DNA of 64,000 bases from Candidatus Dependentiae bacterium. GTDB lineage: Bacteria; Babelota; Babeliae; Babelales; JACPOV01. Where the stretch lies: contig JACPOV010000008.1 in the NCBI GenBank assembly GCA_016191325.1, positions 844,351 to 908,350 on the forward strand. The letters run 5' to 3'. The notes below the pieces were generated by a model. It saw only the letters and a list, made by a program, of their open reading frames with translations. It made no database searches and was not told the origin of the DNA. The translations under genes and the position numbers were made by a program. The first letter of the stretch is position 1; each line of letters begins with the position of its first letter. Of the stretch, positions 63,133-64,000 are shown one piece after another.

Positions 63133-64000
63133 TTAAATATTAAATTTCTGTGTGACGCCAAGAATTGGCTGGATAACCGACATAACAATAAATCCAACAG
63201 ATATTGCCATAATTACTAGCATAATCGGTTCAAGAAGAGTTGAAAGGGTATTTGCATACTCTGCCAAATCATCTTCATAATTTTTTGCAATCGTCAGTAG
63301 CATGAAATCAAGTTGCCCGCTTTGCTCGCCGGTATTAATTAAATAAGTAGCAATCGGAGGAAAAATATTTGTTTGTTTTAAGTATTCTGAAATTTTACCT
63401 TGCTTGATAATTTTATCGCGCGCTTCACTTAACGCATCTTTAAGCACTCGATTATCGATTACTTTAACAACAATATCAAGCGAATCGGAGAGATTAACGC
63501 CGCTCTCCAGTAGCATTCCAAGCGTTCTGCTAAATTGCACCACCGCACCCATTTGCGTAAAATAACCAATAATCGGCAATTTCAGTTTAATTGCGTCGAT
63601 AATGCGACCGCCCGAAGCGGTTGATTTAAACCATCGATACGCAAAAATGAGTACAATAATTACGCCAATAATAACGAGATAATAGGAACGGATAGCGGTC
63701 GAAGTCGCAAGAAGAAAGCGGGTTGTTGCTGGAAGAGCTTGATCCTGGCCAAATGCAGAAACTAAGTTTGGTAAAACAAACGTCACCAACGCGCCAACTA
63801 TGCCGACCATCATAACCAACTGAATAAGCGGATATGTAAGTGCGCCTTTAACTTTTTTAATAATAGCTTGGCGGCGTTCCATATATTCAACTAATCGATC
63901 TAAAATAGTCTCCAGCTTACCGCTCGCTTCGCCCGCACGCACGAGCTGAATATAAATATTATCAAATACTTTTGGATATTTTCCCAATCCATCAGCGAGT
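63133..64000 (-). CDS. gspF: Type II secretion inner-membrane protein GspF, N-terminus beyond window
   Basis: The C-terminal ~289 residues of GspF are visible; the frame stays open to the window edge. Landmarks are YIQLVRAGEASGKLETILDRL, ALTYPLIQLVMMVGIVGALVTFVLPNL, FSRTLGMLLESGVNLSDSLDIV, LINTGEQSGQLD and the final membrane helix PIMLVIMAISVGFIVMSVIQP. GspF couples the secretion ATPase GspE to the pseudopilus. Its stop overlaps an upstream candidate gspG start (TAATG). Confidence 0.93.
   Translation of the reverse strand, partial: LADGLGKYPKVFDNIYIQLVRAGEASGKLETILDRLVEYMERRQAIIKKVKGALTYPLIQLVMMVGIVGALVTFVLPNLVSAFGQDQALPATTRFLLATSTAIRSYYLVIIGVIIVLIFAYRWFKSTASGGRIIDAIKLKLPIIGYFTQMGAVVQFSRTLGMLLESGVNLSDSLDIVVKVIDNRVLKDALSEARDKIIKQGKISEYLKQTNIFPPIATYLINTGEQSGQLDFMLLTIAKNYEDDLAEYANTLSTLLEPIMLVIMAISVGFIVMSVIQPILGVTQKFNI

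Noticed and set aside
1-64000. tRNA, rRNA, CRISPR arrays, transposases, integrases or an origin
   Set aside because: By eye I saw no cloverleaf with a T-loop GTTCRA motif, no spaced direct-repeat array, no recombinase motifs and no DnaA-box cluster. A dedicated tRNA or covariance-model search would settle the RNA part.

Overview
The window looks like part of the chromosome of a host-dependent, AT-rich Gram-negative bacterium. The closest fit I can suggest is the candidate phylum Dependentiae (TM6, Babeliales), whose members live inside protists. This is inference: there is no rRNA or phylogenetic marker here. It rests on ordinary housekeeping genes scattered between long tracts of lineage-specific secreted or two-helix membrane proteins, an ankyrin protein, cytosolic enzyme families that carry N-terminal membrane anchors, a type II secretion pseudopilin operon, and several gene remnants. 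I found no tRNA, rRNA, CRISPR array, transposase or integrase.

Layout. 1-6306: a membrane protein, a large secreted unknown, then typA, truA, a membrane-anchored GNAT acetyltransferase and a membrane-anchored HAD phosphatase. 6310-9501 (minus): a frameshifted MFS transporter, a fragment of a second gpmI, and a polymorphic-toxin cassette (signal peptide, Hint domain and toxin-like C-terminus) followed by two tandem immunity-like genes. 9583-14982: gpmI, a secreted unknown, rsmE, a GT4 glycosyltransferase and an exported Arg/Gly-rich protein. 15224-17615: four small exported proteins with two membrane segments. 17621-22989: transaldolase-like enzyme, a small membrane protein, a 1187-residue MscS-type channel and a divergent RecO-like protein.

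23699-27046 is a tight six-gene operon of exported proteins. I read these as variations on one ~60-residue module, present once or twice in each, and ending at a strong terminator. Next come two tandem membrane-anchored M3 metallopeptidases (27145-31513) and uvrB. 33938-40615 (minus) is an array of ten exported proteins, several sharing a plan of signal peptide, helical region, membrane hairpin and C-terminal helix, with one ankyrin protein. tyrS follows, then an M50-like membrane protein that has lost its zinc-binding residues, and a membrane glycosyltransferase-like protein with TPRs.

45340-49606 (plus) is a second array of ten small exported proteins, one frameshifted. valS, another small exported protein and ybeY follow. 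Next to ybeY lies a prolyl-tRNA-editing (YbaK/ProX) pseudogene whose middle has been replaced by a dispersed palindromic repeat. 53532-58297 holds an exported WD40 protein, two nitroreductases flanking a membrane protein, and a pair of related exported proteins. 58259-64000 (minus) is a gspF-G-H-I-J-K-type operon ending in an MCE-domain protein.

How it fits together: much of the coding capacity goes to proteins with Sec signal peptides or N-terminal anchors, and the window also carries part of a type II secretion apparatus. This suggests a cell heavily invested in its envelope and secretome. The best candidates for undescribed biology are the six-gene module operon, the two arrays of small exported membrane-hairpin proteins, and the toxin/immunity cassette with an altered Hint active site.
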